Origin: Chryseobacterium sp. ZHDP1
Lineage (GTDB): Bacteria > Bacteroidota > Bacteroidia > Flavobacteriales > Weeksellaceae
Direction of reading: 5' to 3'
Length of the DNA: 64,000 bases
Assembly (NCBI RefSeq): GCF_018603435.1
Contig: NZ_CP075682.1
Coordinates: 1,612,001 to 1,676,000 of the forward strand
How positions within the stretch are numbered: the stretch's first letter is position 1; the number at the start of each line of letters is the position of its first letter. Positions 52,216-61,180 of this stretch are shown here, in pieces. Made by a program: the position numbers and the translations under genes. The notes beneath the pieces are model-generated. The model saw nothing but the letters and a program-made list of their open reading frames with translations. It did no database searches and had not been told where the DNA came from.

Positions 52216-52419
52216 ATGGCAGAAGTAAAACTTACAAAACAGGACAAAATAATCAAGCGAAACGACCGTATTCGCAGACGCTTCGCTTATTATACAGATA
52301 CGAAACATTACGACAGTGATTATGCACTGGGATTACTGGAAGAGGAATATATAGGATCACTGGAACGAGATACCATCTGGCTTATTATCAGAAAAACCGG
52401 ACATTATAAAAACCTGTAA
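52216..52419 (+). CDS. small phage DNA-binding protein
   Basis: 67 residues from the ATG at 52216. The frame runs upstream to 52180 but that codes through the promoter. KQDKIIKRNDRIRRRFAYYTDTKHYDSDYALGLLEEEYIGSLERDTIWLIIRKTG has the look of a basic helix-turn-helix, similar to small proteins I associate with Bacteroidetes phages and mobile elements. It may be a late regulator, in the position where Mu keeps Mor or C. Confidence 0.6.
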   Translation: MAEVKLTKQDKIIKRNDRIRRRFAYYTDTKHYDSDYALGLLEEEYIGSLERDTIWLIIRKTGHYKNL

Positions 52420-52949
52420 TGATGAAAAAACTAATAATCCTTTTACTATTTCCAATTATTTTTTATTCTCAGACTTCTTTAACCAACGACGATATTTATG
52501 CGGCTGCGGGGAATGATTTTGAATGGCTGATGACAAATGTAGATACCTCTAACAAAGGAGGCTATGGTTATGAAGGGCTTTTAACCAGAATGGGGTTTGT
52601 CTTCGATGATAAATATAAAAGTAACGCTTCAGGTACATTTTGGCAAAGACGATATATAAAAAACATAATATCAGGAAACGAAAAGCAGTCACTAATTTAC
52701 ATTAAGGAAAATTACAAGAAGGTATCAAGTCACAAGTATCCCATTATTACTAAAATGGAAATCTGGGGTGACACAGAATATATCATTAAATTTTATATAA
52801 ACTTTTGGAGCCGAGCTGTCAATTTTAAAGATACCAAGCCGGGTGAGACGGTGACGACTCGTTTTTTATCCGATGTCGCTGCCCTCTCAGTAGGAACCAA
52901 CGGACAGTCAAAAATAGTGGTTACCACGGCAAAAGATTATTATAAATAA
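52419..52949 (+). CDS. secreted hypothetical protein
   Basis: 176 residues (ATG at 52419 overlaps the preceding stop TAA; the next ATG at 52422 could also serve). Signal peptide ending FYSQ. Polar beta-rich body with FWQRRYIKNIISGNEKQSLIYI, KMEIWGDTEYIIKFYINFWSRAVNF. No family known. It sits with the small DNA-binding gene between the Rhs locus and phage late genes, and may be a second cargo gene. Confidence 0.6.
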   Translation: MMKKLIILLLFPIIFYSQTSLTNDDIYAAAGNDFEWLMTNVDTSNKGGYGYEGLLTRMGFVFDDKYKSNASGTFWQRRYIKNIISGNEKQSLIYIKENYKKVSSHKYPIITKMEIWGDTEYIIKFYINFWSRAVNFKDTKPGETVTTRFLSDVAALSVGTNGQSKIVVTTAKDYYK

Positions 52950-53501
52950 TTACATTTTAACAATAAAATCAGATTGAATATTAACCTGCTTTTCCGGCAG
53001 GTTTTCTTTTGCAGTATATTTCACAATCGGCTCGGCATCCACTTTAATCATTTTGGAACAGTCCGCCTTTGTATCGTCGGTAATCGTTGCTTCATATTCG
53101 TAAACCGTTACAATAACATTGTTATGATCCAGGTCGTCCTCGTCAGCCACCTTTTTTAATTCACTGAATTTTGTGCCGCTCAAACCTTCCAGTGTGGCAT
53201 CCACCTTTTCATTAAGATCAAAAAAAGCCAATGCCAGTTCCTGATCTATACTCCCCGTATAGCTTTCAGCATAATTCTCGCAAATTACACGCACACGGAC
53301 AATGCCTTTTCCCACTTTAATTCCATTTCCCATGTCTGACCACTCGAAACGCATAAAAGCGATTAAAACAGCGGGTTTGGGAACCATGACAATATTCTCT
53401 TTTTCAATCTGCCCGCGGTCTTTATCAATATAGATCAATTCCTCCACCTGAGCCTCCAGATGGTCGGATATTTCTTTAAATACCATTCCTTTTATACTCA
53501 T
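52950..53501 (-). CDS. phage tail-terminator-like protein (gp37-like)
   Basis: 183 residues. Its position next to the virion morphogenesis and tape-measure genes, and a beta-strand-rich body starting MSIKGMVFKEISDHLEAQVEELIYIDKDRGQIEKEN with later VRVRVICENYAESYTG, match tail-completion or gp37-type proteins of Mu-like phages. The name rests mainly on order. Overlaps the next gene by 4 bp. Confidence 0.55.
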   Translation of the reverse strand: MSIKGMVFKEISDHLEAQVEELIYIDKDRGQIEKENIVMVPKPAVLIAFMRFEWSDMGNGIKVGKGIVRVRVICENYAESYTGSIDQELALAFFDLNEKVDATLEGLSGTKFSELKKVADEDDLDHNNVIVTVYEYEATITDDTKADCSKMIKVDAEPIVKYTAKENLPEKQVNIQSDFIVKM

Positions 53502-54007
53502 GAGATTATTTTTTTAAGTTCTGACAGTATCATCCGATCCAGTGTTTTTTCGAGTGCTTTTGAATCACCAATAAATTTTCTCTGCGGGATCTCAATATAT
53601 GTTTTTGTGGTGAGGGCGAGCCATTTCCAATATTCTTTTCCTGATTCCTTATATTTTGCCCAGAAGAACCTGCGCATCTTGGGAGTGATCAGAATTTTCC
53701 CCCCTTCATTATGGATTTTGGCATAATGGTTATGGTTCCCTATTCCCACGACCACGCGCGATTCCGAGACCTGTATTTTTTTAATTTCCCTGCGCGTATT
53801 CCCGGAACGTACCATTGTGGTTCTCGCTCCGGGATAAGTGCTTTTTTTCCATTTCTGGAAAGGAACATCCACAAAGCCGCCAACGTTAAAATTTCGTTTA
53901 AAGAAATTCACCATGGTAATGGCGGCTTTCTGCGGAATGGTTCTTTTAAAATTCCTGTATTTTGCGCGGAGCCTGTCGAACTCCTGAGCATTATTCTGGT
54001 TATGCAT
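53498..54007 (-). CDS. phage virion morphogenesis protein (Mu gpG-like)
   Basis: 169 residues. VPFQKWKKSTYPGARTTMVRSGNTRREIKKIQV followed by NHYAKIHNEGGKI and, near the end, IEIPQRKFIGDS are the hallmark motifs of the phage virion morphogenesis / tail S family (Mu gpG). Involved in tail completion or head-tail joining. Confidence 0.88.
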   Translation of the reverse strand: MHNQNNAQEFDRLRAKYRNFKRTIPQKAAITMVNFFKRNFNVGGFVDVPFQKWKKSTYPGARTTMVRSGNTRREIKKIQVSESRVVVGIGNHNHYAKIHNEGGKILITPKMRRFFWAKYKESGKEYWKWLALTTKTYIEIPQRKFIGDSKALEKTLDRMILSELKKIIS

Positions 54008-55916
54008 TGGCTCTGATTTCTATATCGGCGATCATTTCATTAAATATCTGTTCCAGTACTTTTCTGATCTCCTGTGGGTTTTCTTTGATGTTGGTGGTCT
54101 TAATGGTCAATTCCTTAACAAAGGACTGAATATTGAAAATCATTTTTTTTCCGTCTCCGCCGGTTCCGGCACCGGACAGGGAATTTTTGGCTTTATCCTT
54201 TTTACTTTTCGCGTTACCTCCGTTTTGCGGATCCAAAGCTGCGGCAGGTTTTCCATCCGATGGCACCAAGCCGGAAGGCGGCGGAATACCGGCAGCAGAA
54301 GTTATTTTGTTTTGAGTGGTGATCTTAACGGCTTTTTTAACCGGTTTTTCCAGTTCTTTATTCCATCCTTCATAAGCGCCTTTCATCGCATTAGGAATTA
54401 AAATCCCGGTTTCTTTTATGACATTAAAGCCTTTGGAGAGTGCCGATTTTATTTTATCGGTATCAAGGGTAAAAATACCCACCAGTAAATCGCCTACACC
54501 TCCTAAAATATTAACCGCAATATCTCTAATGCTTTTAAAAACAGAATGTACGTTTCCGGTAAATGCGTTTAATACTCTTTGAATGACGGTCATTTTTTTC
54601 TCCCATGCATATAAGGCGTTGATAATTCCGAAAATGGCATCCACCGCTTTTAGTATGACTCCAATAGCTCCCCCCAGTATTTCACCGGCATACTGAACTG
54701 CCGGAGCAATAAGCTCCCACACCCGCGTCAGCAATCCTGTGACGTTGGAAAGGAGCTGCGCCGCATTTCCTGACTCATACATTGCCGTAATGTTTTCCAT
54801 TAAAGCTTTCCGGACATAATTAAATGCAGTTTCAACCCCGCCGATAATTTTAAAAAGCAATTCCAGAAGCGGGGTTAAAAACCTGATCACCCCGGCGATG
54901 CCTTCCATTGCCAATTTCGCAAAGTTGGTTTCCCCCGAAAGCTTGGGAAAGCCACTATTTCGGATTGCGTCGATCACAGGCTGAAAAGCTTCCGCCACCC
55001 CTGAAAGGGCATTTTTAACCGGTTCGGTATAGTTCATCATCTCCGAGAGGAACCCGAACAGGTAATTTCCGGCATCCAATACACCAATGATCAGCGGACG
55101 GAATGTTTCTCCGGTTTTAAGCTTAAACTGTGTTAAGGCATTTTCCTGCCTGTTAATAGCCGATTGCATCGAGTTCATGGCAGCAGGTAAGCCCCCCTCA
55201 AAAGTATTTTTTAATTCTTTTGAAAATTTGGGCAGAAAATCCTCCGCCATAATTTTACCACTGTCTAACATTTCGTTAAACTGTGCCTGCGTCATTCCCA
55301 TAGCACGGGCAGCAATCCCCAACGCGCCCGGAATCCTTTCCCCCAACTGTCCTCTGAGTTCCTCGGCAGAAACTTTCCCTTTGGAAGCCATTTGCGAGAG
55401 TGCTAAAAATGCCCCTTCGCTCTGCTCCGCCGAGAGGTTCATCACCGACGCGGCAATTCCGACCGCTTCGAAAATATCCCGCGTCGCCTGTCCTTCGAGG
55501 GCAGTCCCTTTGAGGGATCCCGTTAAGGTCTGAAATCCCTTGTAAGAAGATTCCATATTGAGGTTAAGGTCTTTTATCGCCGTATCAAGAAATGCCATGT
55601 TTTTTGCCCCCTGCTGCCCTGAGGCAAAGACAATGGCATTTTCCATCCCCTCGAATTTGGAAGTAATCCCGGTGATCTCTTTTCCGAAGCCCGTCACCGC
55701 ACCCACGGAGAGGGCGGCAAGAATGGCAATCCCGGCACTCTTTGCATACTGCGCGAGGCTGCTAAAAGTACTCTGTCCGGTATATCTTAACCTCCCGATC
55801 CCGCTGTTGGCAGTATTGACGGCATTGTCAAGCCCCCTTGTTTCATTTCGTGCGCGGCTGATCCCATTGGAAAACGAGCGGTCGATCAGATCCAGTGCAT
55901 ATTGTAAACCGTTCAT
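54000..55916 (-). CDS. tape measure protein
   Basis: 638 residues. N-terminal tape-measure domain (FEGMENAIVFASGQQG, EQSEGAFLALSQMASKGKVSAEELRGQLGERIPGALGIAARAMGMT, MLDSGKIMAEDFLPKFS), then alternating hydrophobic helices (about 300-500) and a Lys/Pro-rich linker. Sets tail length; the size suggests a rather short tail for a Mu-like phage. Its start overlaps the end-region of gpG by 8 bp. Confidence 0.9.
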   Translation of the reverse strand: MNGLQYALDLIDRSFSNGISRARNETRGLDNAVNTANSGIGRLRYTGQSTFSSLAQYAKSAGIAILAALSVGAVTGFGKEITGITSKFEGMENAIVFASGQQGAKNMAFLDTAIKDLNLNMESSYKGFQTLTGSLKGTALEGQATRDIFEAVGIAASVMNLSAEQSEGAFLALSQMASKGKVSAEELRGQLGERIPGALGIAARAMGMTQAQFNEMLDSGKIMAEDFLPKFSKELKNTFEGGLPAAMNSMQSAINRQENALTQFKLKTGETFRPLIIGVLDAGNYLFGFLSEMMNYTEPVKNALSGVAEAFQPVIDAIRNSGFPKLSGETNFAKLAMEGIAGVIRFLTPLLELLFKIIGGVETAFNYVRKALMENITAMYESGNAAQLLSNVTGLLTRVWELIAPAVQYAGEILGGAIGVILKAVDAIFGIINALYAWEKKMTVIQRVLNAFTGNVHSVFKSIRDIAVNILGGVGDLLVGIFTLDTDKIKSALSKGFNVIKETGILIPNAMKGAYEGWNKELEKPVKKAVKITTQNKITSAAGIPPPSGLVPSDGKPAAALDPQNGGNAKSKKDKAKNSLSGAGTGGDGKKMIFNIQSFVKELTIKTTNIKENPQEIRKVLEQIFNEMIADIEIRANA

Positions 55917-56054
55917 AACAGGTAATAAAAATGTTTGTTGTGCCGGTGGTATTCCGGATTATTTTCTTATTTTTATCTATGATTTATAACAAGTGAAATT
56001 ATAATCCTTCGCTTATTATCTCATTCATTCATTTCTTCAACTCATTAAGAGTAT
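55917..56054. other. short non-coding gap in late cluster
   Basis: Only AT-rich DNA between tape measure and the portal fusion gene, with the hairpin of the latter at its right edge. The tape measure gene may have its own promoter here. Confidence 0.3.
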
Positions 56055-56075
56055 AAACCTCCCTTGCGGAGGTTT
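56055..56075 (-). terminator. hairpin at end of portal fusion gene
   Basis: aaacctcc / ggaggttt stem; on the minus strand it lies at the stop codon of the 811-residue gene. Confidence 0.65.
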
Positions 56076-58510
56076 TATTTTTGTCCTACCAGAAGCCCTC
56101 TGCGGGCAGTATCGGGATCACTGATCCACTCATACGCCGTAACCCGGACAGACTCCGTGGTTACTTTCAGGGCTCCGTCCGTATAAAACCGTAAGAAAAC
56201 TGTTTGCGGAACTGCTGTAGAATCACTCCAGTAGACTTCGTCGGGACTGATGAGCGTTTCGCGGATCTGCGTGAAGAGCATATCATCGGACTGCACGGTC
56301 ATGGCATCAATCCATACAGGGAGGTTCTCCGCTGTGATGACCCTTGCCATTCCTGTTTTGTCGATATGGCTTTTTATGGTAACCGCTTTTTTGGGGTAGG
56401 TATTTTTTCTGACTTTTGCCCATTCTGAAAGCCCGTAATCTGTGATACCCAAATCGTCCACATCAATAGGTTTGGTATCTTGCGGCAGCTTTTTTAAATA
56501 GCTTTGCGCGCGGGTAAAGACCTGATCACTGTCTCCCCAGTTGACATCAAAGCCCTGTTTCTGCATCCGTTCCCAGCCGTCCGGATCAATTTGTATCGCA
56601 CCGTCAAAATTTGTAATTTCCCCGTCGTAATCATCGAAAACGTCCTCAGCGTCGGTGCGGCATTTCCAATGGAGCGGGGGCAGGAATTTCCATGAATCCG
56701 GATCCCTTTTGTCAAAGACTTTCCCGTCCAGACTTCGACAAATCACCGTCGTTCCGTCATCGATAATGGCGTTTAATCTCCAGTAAGGCGCAATTTCTAC
56801 ATCGTCCATCATTTCCAGATACCGAGCCGCCATATTAGAGGTAGCGCTGGCGTGATCCCATTCCGTTTTCAGATACAATTCCTTATAGTTCGGAAATACT
56901 GATTTTGCCTTATTTCTGAAATCATTAAAACCTTTTACTTCCGGATCCTTTAACATCTCATTAAGCTCGTAGACTTCCGCCTGTGTTTTGTCTACTCCGA
57001 ACCGGTGTATATTATTCATCCAAGCCCTCATCCGGCGGTGGTCGTTACTGTCAAAATCAAAGTTCATTTTCCCGAATCCCTGTTTTATTGCCTCCAACAA
57101 AGGGGTATGCGATGCCTTAAATTCGTTGTAGCTCCAATTGACGGTTCCGGGATTTTCATACAGCTGCCGCAAAAATTTTTCTTCTGCAGGTGTTATATCC
57201 CTATTAAAAGGGGTCTCTGACTCAGCCTCACAACCTGAAATAGTGCTGTGAGGCGCATTAAAATTTACATAGTGATTCTTAGGGACTGGTGGCGAAAGCT
57301 CACCGCTTTGGGTGCCATCGGAAACTTCTCCGACAATTTCAACATCCAGTTCGGTTTCGATCTGTTCCTTTTTGATTTTGTACCCTAAATCTTTAACTCC
57401 CTTAAAAATTTCCAGTCTTTCCTTCGGCGTTAATTTTTCATTGTCATTCCATATACAGGTGTCGTTTTCGTCAAAAGGATAACCCAGCCCGCGGAGCCAC
57501 GGAAGGACATCGTCATTGATAAAAAACATCACAAAGGTTTCATCATCCATGGTGATGAGCTTTTGAGTGCCGTTAATGATTTCCCCAGTTTTCGCCCGGC
57601 TTCCGGTGTCTTTTGCCGTTTCGGAATTCCCGTCAAAAAGATTGGCAAGCTCCTCGTTACAGGCTTTTCTTTTTTCGTTAAATACATTAAAGCTGTCCCG
57701 GCTGTTGGACTCCTTAATGTCAATTTCCACCCCTTCGGGGAATCTTGCCCATCCGGCAGAACCTAAATCTTTTAACCATTTATCCACTTCCTTTTTTACG
57801 CGTGGATCCGTGGAAGCCACCTTTGCCGTACGCATCGGAATTCCGAACATCTCCTCGAACTCATCCCAGTTTTGCCATGAATGCTTTTTAAAAATCCATA
57901 ACGGGATTGCCTTGTTTAAAAGTCCTATGGAATGCTCATGATGTACCCACAGCGTCCATTTTTTAAGGTTTCCCACGGTAAAGTTTTCGCCCTGCAGATC
58001 ATAAGGATTAATAAGCAGCTCGGTGGTTTCCGGTACGATATGATCCCGGTACACAAAAGACAGTTTTTTAATGAATCCGTTTTCGTCCAGTTCCTTCGGG
58101 TACATGAGCGTATAAGAAAAATAAATACTGTCAAGGGTATATTTGATCAGGTTTTTAAACCATAGTTTTTGGATCAGCCTGGTTTTTTCTTCGTTAACTT
58201 CCCCGTCTTTATCGACAATGGCAACCGATTTATTGGAAACCCTGAGCTTACGGGTTTCACTGCGCCCGTAAATAAAAGGATCGTCCAACACTTCCTCCAT
58301 AATGTCAATAAGCATTTTACGGCGTGGAAGCATGGGATCTATTGCTGCCGCCTTTGCCAGTTTCCAGTCTTTGATTTCCTTATTATATAAGGTACGCTGA
58401 CGTTTGATCGCATCCACCATCTGGGTGACGGCTCTTTCATAGTCTTTATCCTTACTGCCACCGAAGGCATTGTGTAAAAAATCGGTGACCGCCTGTATTT
58501 TAAATTTCAT
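56075..58510 (-). CDS. fused portal (gp29, DUF935) and MuF-type head protein (gp30)
   Basis: 811 residues, about the sum of two Mu proteins. Residues 1-400 are DUF935-like portal: LPRRKMLIDIMEEVLDDPFIYG, KKHSWQNWDEFEEMFGIPMRTAKVA, and NDDVLPWLRGLGYPF. After a Pro/Ser linker, residues about 430-700 are the MuF/gp30 minor head domain, with KTEWDHASATSNMAARY, CRSLDGKVFDK and PPLHWKCRTDAEDV. In Mu these are two genes. The portal is the DNA entry channel; MuF proteins join it in procapsid assembly. A C-terminal part of about 120 residues is not assigned. Confidence 0.87.
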   Translation of the reverse strand: MKFKIQAVTDFLHNAFGGSKDKDYERAVTQMVDAIKRQRTLYNKEIKDWKLAKAAAIDPMLPRRKMLIDIMEEVLDDPFIYGRSETRKLRVSNKSVAIVDKDGEVNEEKTRLIQKLWFKNLIKYTLDSIYFSYTLMYPKELDENGFIKKLSFVYRDHIVPETTELLINPYDLQGENFTVGNLKKWTLWVHHEHSIGLLNKAIPLWIFKKHSWQNWDEFEEMFGIPMRTAKVASTDPRVKKEVDKWLKDLGSAGWARFPEGVEIDIKESNSRDSFNVFNEKRKACNEELANLFDGNSETAKDTGSRAKTGEIINGTQKLITMDDETFVMFFINDDVLPWLRGLGYPFDENDTCIWNDNEKLTPKERLEIFKGVKDLGYKIKKEQIETELDVEIVGEVSDGTQSGELSPPVPKNHYVNFNAPHSTISGCEAESETPFNRDITPAEEKFLRQLYENPGTVNWSYNEFKASHTPLLEAIKQGFGKMNFDFDSNDHRRMRAWMNNIHRFGVDKTQAEVYELNEMLKDPEVKGFNDFRNKAKSVFPNYKELYLKTEWDHASATSNMAARYLEMMDDVEIAPYWRLNAIIDDGTTVICRSLDGKVFDKRDPDSWKFLPPLHWKCRTDAEDVFDDYDGEITNFDGAIQIDPDGWERMQKQGFDVNWGDSDQVFTRAQSYLKKLPQDTKPIDVDDLGITDYGLSEWAKVRKNTYPKKAVTIKSHIDKTGMARVITAENLPVWIDAMTVQSDDMLFTQIRETLISPDEVYWSDSTAVPQTVFLRFYTDGALKVTTESVRVTAYEWISDPDTARRGLLVGQK

Positions 58511-58533
58511 TTTACAGCGTATTTAAAGAGTAA

Positions 58534-58965
58534 TTAATAGCGCTCTGAATATTTCGGGTTGCTTCCGAATTCGATCACCTGACTTCCGGTTTCCCCGCCA
58601 CTTTCTCCTTCGTCGGGTTTCTCCGGCAAATCCGGAGAAATATCCCCTTTGGCAACGGCTTTGAGCCAGTCTTTAGCGGCATTGTAACGCATGATCCTCA
58701 GTTCGGGAATGACATCCGCGGCGGCATTGGCATGGAGGTGGTAAATGGCAATATCCACCATATACATAATAATAAGCGCGTTCCTGTCGGCTCCGGCAGC
58801 GGAAAAAATCGCCGCTACATTATACCGCTGTCTCAGGTAGCTTTCCATTTCCGCCTGAGCGGCAAGCTCGGCTCGATGCTGAACATCTTCTTTCCTTTGG
58901 ATGATAATCTGTTTAATCCAGTTCCGGATCTGTACTTCGTAGTCGGTTTCTGTTAAAAAAGGCAT
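58534..58965 (-). CDS. Mu gp36-like protein (DUF1320)
   Basis: 143 residues. Opens FLTETDYEVQIRNWIKQIII; helical centre AEMESYLRQRYNVAAIF and LIIMYMVDIAIYHLHAN; the following RYNAAKDWLKAVAKGDISPDLP is the usual ending of gp36/DUF1320 proteins. Thought to be a head-tail connector. A Gly/Glu-rich tail follows. Confidence 0.82.
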   Translation of the reverse strand: MPFLTETDYEVQIRNWIKQIIIQRKEDVQHRAELAAQAEMESYLRQRYNVAAIFSAAGADRNALIIMYMVDIAIYHLHANAAADVIPELRIMRYNAAKDWLKAVAKGDISPDLPEKPDEGESGGETGSQVIEFGSNPKYSERY

Positions 58966-58976
58966 TGTTATAATTC

Positions 58977-60527
58977 TTAATAAGCGTTATCGTTGTTTCT
59001 TTCGTGTTTTCCTATACCGAGAGCGTCCTCGTTCCAGTCTTCCGAATCAGAAACAACAAACTGATCCAGGAAAAACCATGCGCCTTCGTCTGCATCCGGA
59101 GCGTCGTCCGCGGTATTATATCCCGGTTCTATTCCCCTGACCTGTAAATTCCCTTCCACCATATCCGGATCGTTTTCTTCCTCTACATTGTAGACCACGT
59201 TTCCGGAGGAGTATTCAGGCTCCATTCTTACCATACGGGTATATTTATTGGGTTTTTGCCTTTCGTCGGTCAGGACACTAAGCGGGTATTTGTATTTTTT
59301 GCAGGCGCGTCTGAGGGCTTTCTTTACCGGTCGGGTGTAAAATTGTTTTTCCATGTACCAGATGATCCCCACCCCGGGGGGCAGGTTTTTCTCAACTTTG
59401 ATCATCCATTCGAAAACGTCCTCCAGTTCACAGCGGCGCGTGAACCTTTTAATACAGTAGCGTTTGAACTTATCCTGTCCCCAAACCGATACGGCTTTAA
59501 AATCCGAGGTCTGGCTGTTTTCAAAACTCGGATCAAAATACCCGATGATGATATCCATTTTGGAGAGGTGCGGAAGTTTGGCAAAACGGAAATATTTGTT
59601 TTTAAAGATTTTCCCTTCAATATCCGTTTCGTGGAAAAATTCCTGCTTGGCAAGAACAGTTCCCGCCTTGGCGATCTTCCGCAGGAGTTCCTGTAATGAA
59701 TACCGCTGCCACCAGGCGGGCTTTCCGTTTTCGATGGCTTTTACTTTGGAATGGTAAATGCCCTCTCTTTTTTTCGCTCCGGGTTTGGTATCTCCCACGA
59801 TATTGGCAAGGATAGAATTATGATGAATACGGTTCCCGCCCATCGCGAAACGCGCCCCTTTGATGCTGAGGGCAAAATACATGGCTCCTAAAATCTTTTT
59901 CACCACTTTATCCACCCTTTTTGGATTGTGGACAATGTCGTCATCGTCCACGTCATCCACCACGCCGTAATTGGGACGTTTTTCGTTTTCCCTTGCCCCG
60001 CGCGGGGACTGGTCACGACCAAAGGCAAGAAACCGGATTCCTTCTTTTGTGGTAAAATCCCCGTCCTCCCATGACCCGAAATTATACTGCTCCCCAAAAT
60101 CGTGGGCAAAAAGTTTATTGTATTGCAGCTGTGCCTGAAGATCGGATAACAGGTTACACGCGTCGTCCTCATTTTTCCCCATCAAAAGCATTCCCGTTAA
60201 TTGCTTATGGGCGATAAGCCACATCGGAATAATAATGGTAAGGTGAACGGACTTGGCGTGTTCCCGCGCCCATTCGGCAACCCCGAAAAAGTTCGGATCC
60301 GCAAGGCAGGCATTGGCAAAATCTATATGGAAGTCTGCACAGTCCGCATCAGCATACAATTCAAAATAGGTTTTAACAAAAAAGTTATAATCGGTTAATG
60401 CCCTTTTAATTCGTAATTTTTGTGTTTCCTCGGTATCATTAAAGGCAACGGCGGCACTGTTCTGAACCTGTGAACAGAACTCCAGCCATTCGTTATAATC
60501 CCTTTTCGTGATGGTGATTGCCGACAT
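58977..60527 (-). CDS. terminase large subunit (Mu gp28-like)
   Basis: 516 residues. ATPase half has AREHAKSVHLTIIIP (a diverged Walker A as in this group) and NYGVVDDVDDDDIVHN as the Walker B acidic patch; the nuclease half has IIGYFDPSFENSQTSDFKAVSVW with an RNase-H-like Asp. It packages DNA into the head. Its start overlaps the small subunit gene's stop by one base. Confidence 0.9.
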   Translation of the reverse strand: MSAITITKRDYNEWLEFCSQVQNSAAVAFNDTEETQKLRIKRALTDYNFFVKTYFELYADADCADFHIDFANACLADPNFFGVAEWAREHAKSVHLTIIIPMWLIAHKQLTGMLLMGKNEDDACNLLSDLQAQLQYNKLFAHDFGEQYNFGSWEDGDFTTKEGIRFLAFGRDQSPRGARENEKRPNYGVVDDVDDDDIVHNPKRVDKVVKKILGAMYFALSIKGARFAMGGNRIHHNSILANIVGDTKPGAKKREGIYHSKVKAIENGKPAWWQRYSLQELLRKIAKAGTVLAKQEFFHETDIEGKIFKNKYFRFAKLPHLSKMDIIIGYFDPSFENSQTSDFKAVSVWGQDKFKRYCIKRFTRRCELEDVFEWMIKVEKNLPPGVGIIWYMEKQFYTRPVKKALRRACKKYKYPLSVLTDERQKPNKYTRMVRMEPEYSSGNVVYNVEEENDPDMVEGNLQVRGIEPGYNTADDAPDADEGAWFFLDQFVVSDSEDWNEDALGIGKHERNNDNAY

Positions 60528-60958
60528 TACTTTTCCCCGATTTTATAGTCCACATATTTTTTTTGCAAAAGGTTGATCTCCTTTGCCAGTTCTGCGTTTT
60601 GAGTAAAGGCGTACGTCGTGAAATCCTTAAATACATTAATGATCTGGCTGATGGTTACCTTTTTATTCGACAGCTTTTCAATGCTGTTGGCAATCTGAAT
60701 AATATCATTGGGTTTGCTTTTGGGATCTTCACTCAGGGCATGCGCCTTTTTATACAGGTTTTCGATGATCTTCCGGGCGGTAACCGTTGATGCGCTTTTA
60801 AGCAAATCCCATTCGCCCTCGGTTTTCCATTTTCCCAGCGTTTTTTCTGTGACGTGAATGATTTCTGCGATTTCTTTCTGTGTTTTGTCCGTTTCCAGAA
60901 ACAAGTCCTGAGCTATAGAATATTTCTCGTCATTGGTCAGCTTTTTCTTTTCATTCAT
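60527..60958 (-). CDS. terminase small subunit-like protein (gp27-like, HTH)
   Basis: 143 residues from the ATG at 60958 (the open frame reaches 61000). N-terminal HTH: SIAQDLFLETDKTQKEIAEIIHVTEKTLGKWKTEGEWDLLK, in the manner of small terminases. The C-terminal half is helical coiled coil. Position directly before the large subunit supports the call. Confidence 0.85.
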   Translation of the reverse strand: MNEKKKLTNDEKYSIAQDLFLETDKTQKEIAEIIHVTEKTLGKWKTEGEWDLLKSASTVTARKIIENLYKKAHALSEDPKSKPNDIIQIANSIEKLSNKKVTISQIINVFKDFTTYAFTQNAELAKEINLLQKKYVDYKIGEK

Positions 60959-61076
60959 CCGTAGGTATTTAATTTTTAATTCGGTCGGATGCAACCTCAA
61001 TTTCCGGTTTCATTCCTTCTATATAGGAAGCAAAATTGCTTTATATAAGGACTTTACCGAAGCCGGCTGTTAGGGG

Positions 61077-61117
61077 CTGTATGAAAATATACAACCACTG
61101 TATGAAAATATTCAGCC
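61077..61117. repeat. 20-bp direct repeat in divergent late promoter region
   Basis: ctgtatgaaaatatacaacc at 61077-61096 and ctgtatgaaaatattcagcc at 61098-61117 (18 of 20 bases match), 21 bp apart and so on the same DNA face. Flanks cagccgctaacc and gctgttaggggctg form an imperfect inverted pair. They lie between terminase and protease genes transcribed in opposite directions and may bind a late activator. Confidence 0.7.
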
Positions 61118-61180
61118 GCTAACCGTCAGCTTTTTTCGGGGTGTTTTTCAGCCAATCTTTGCCTTATCAAAATCAAAGAA

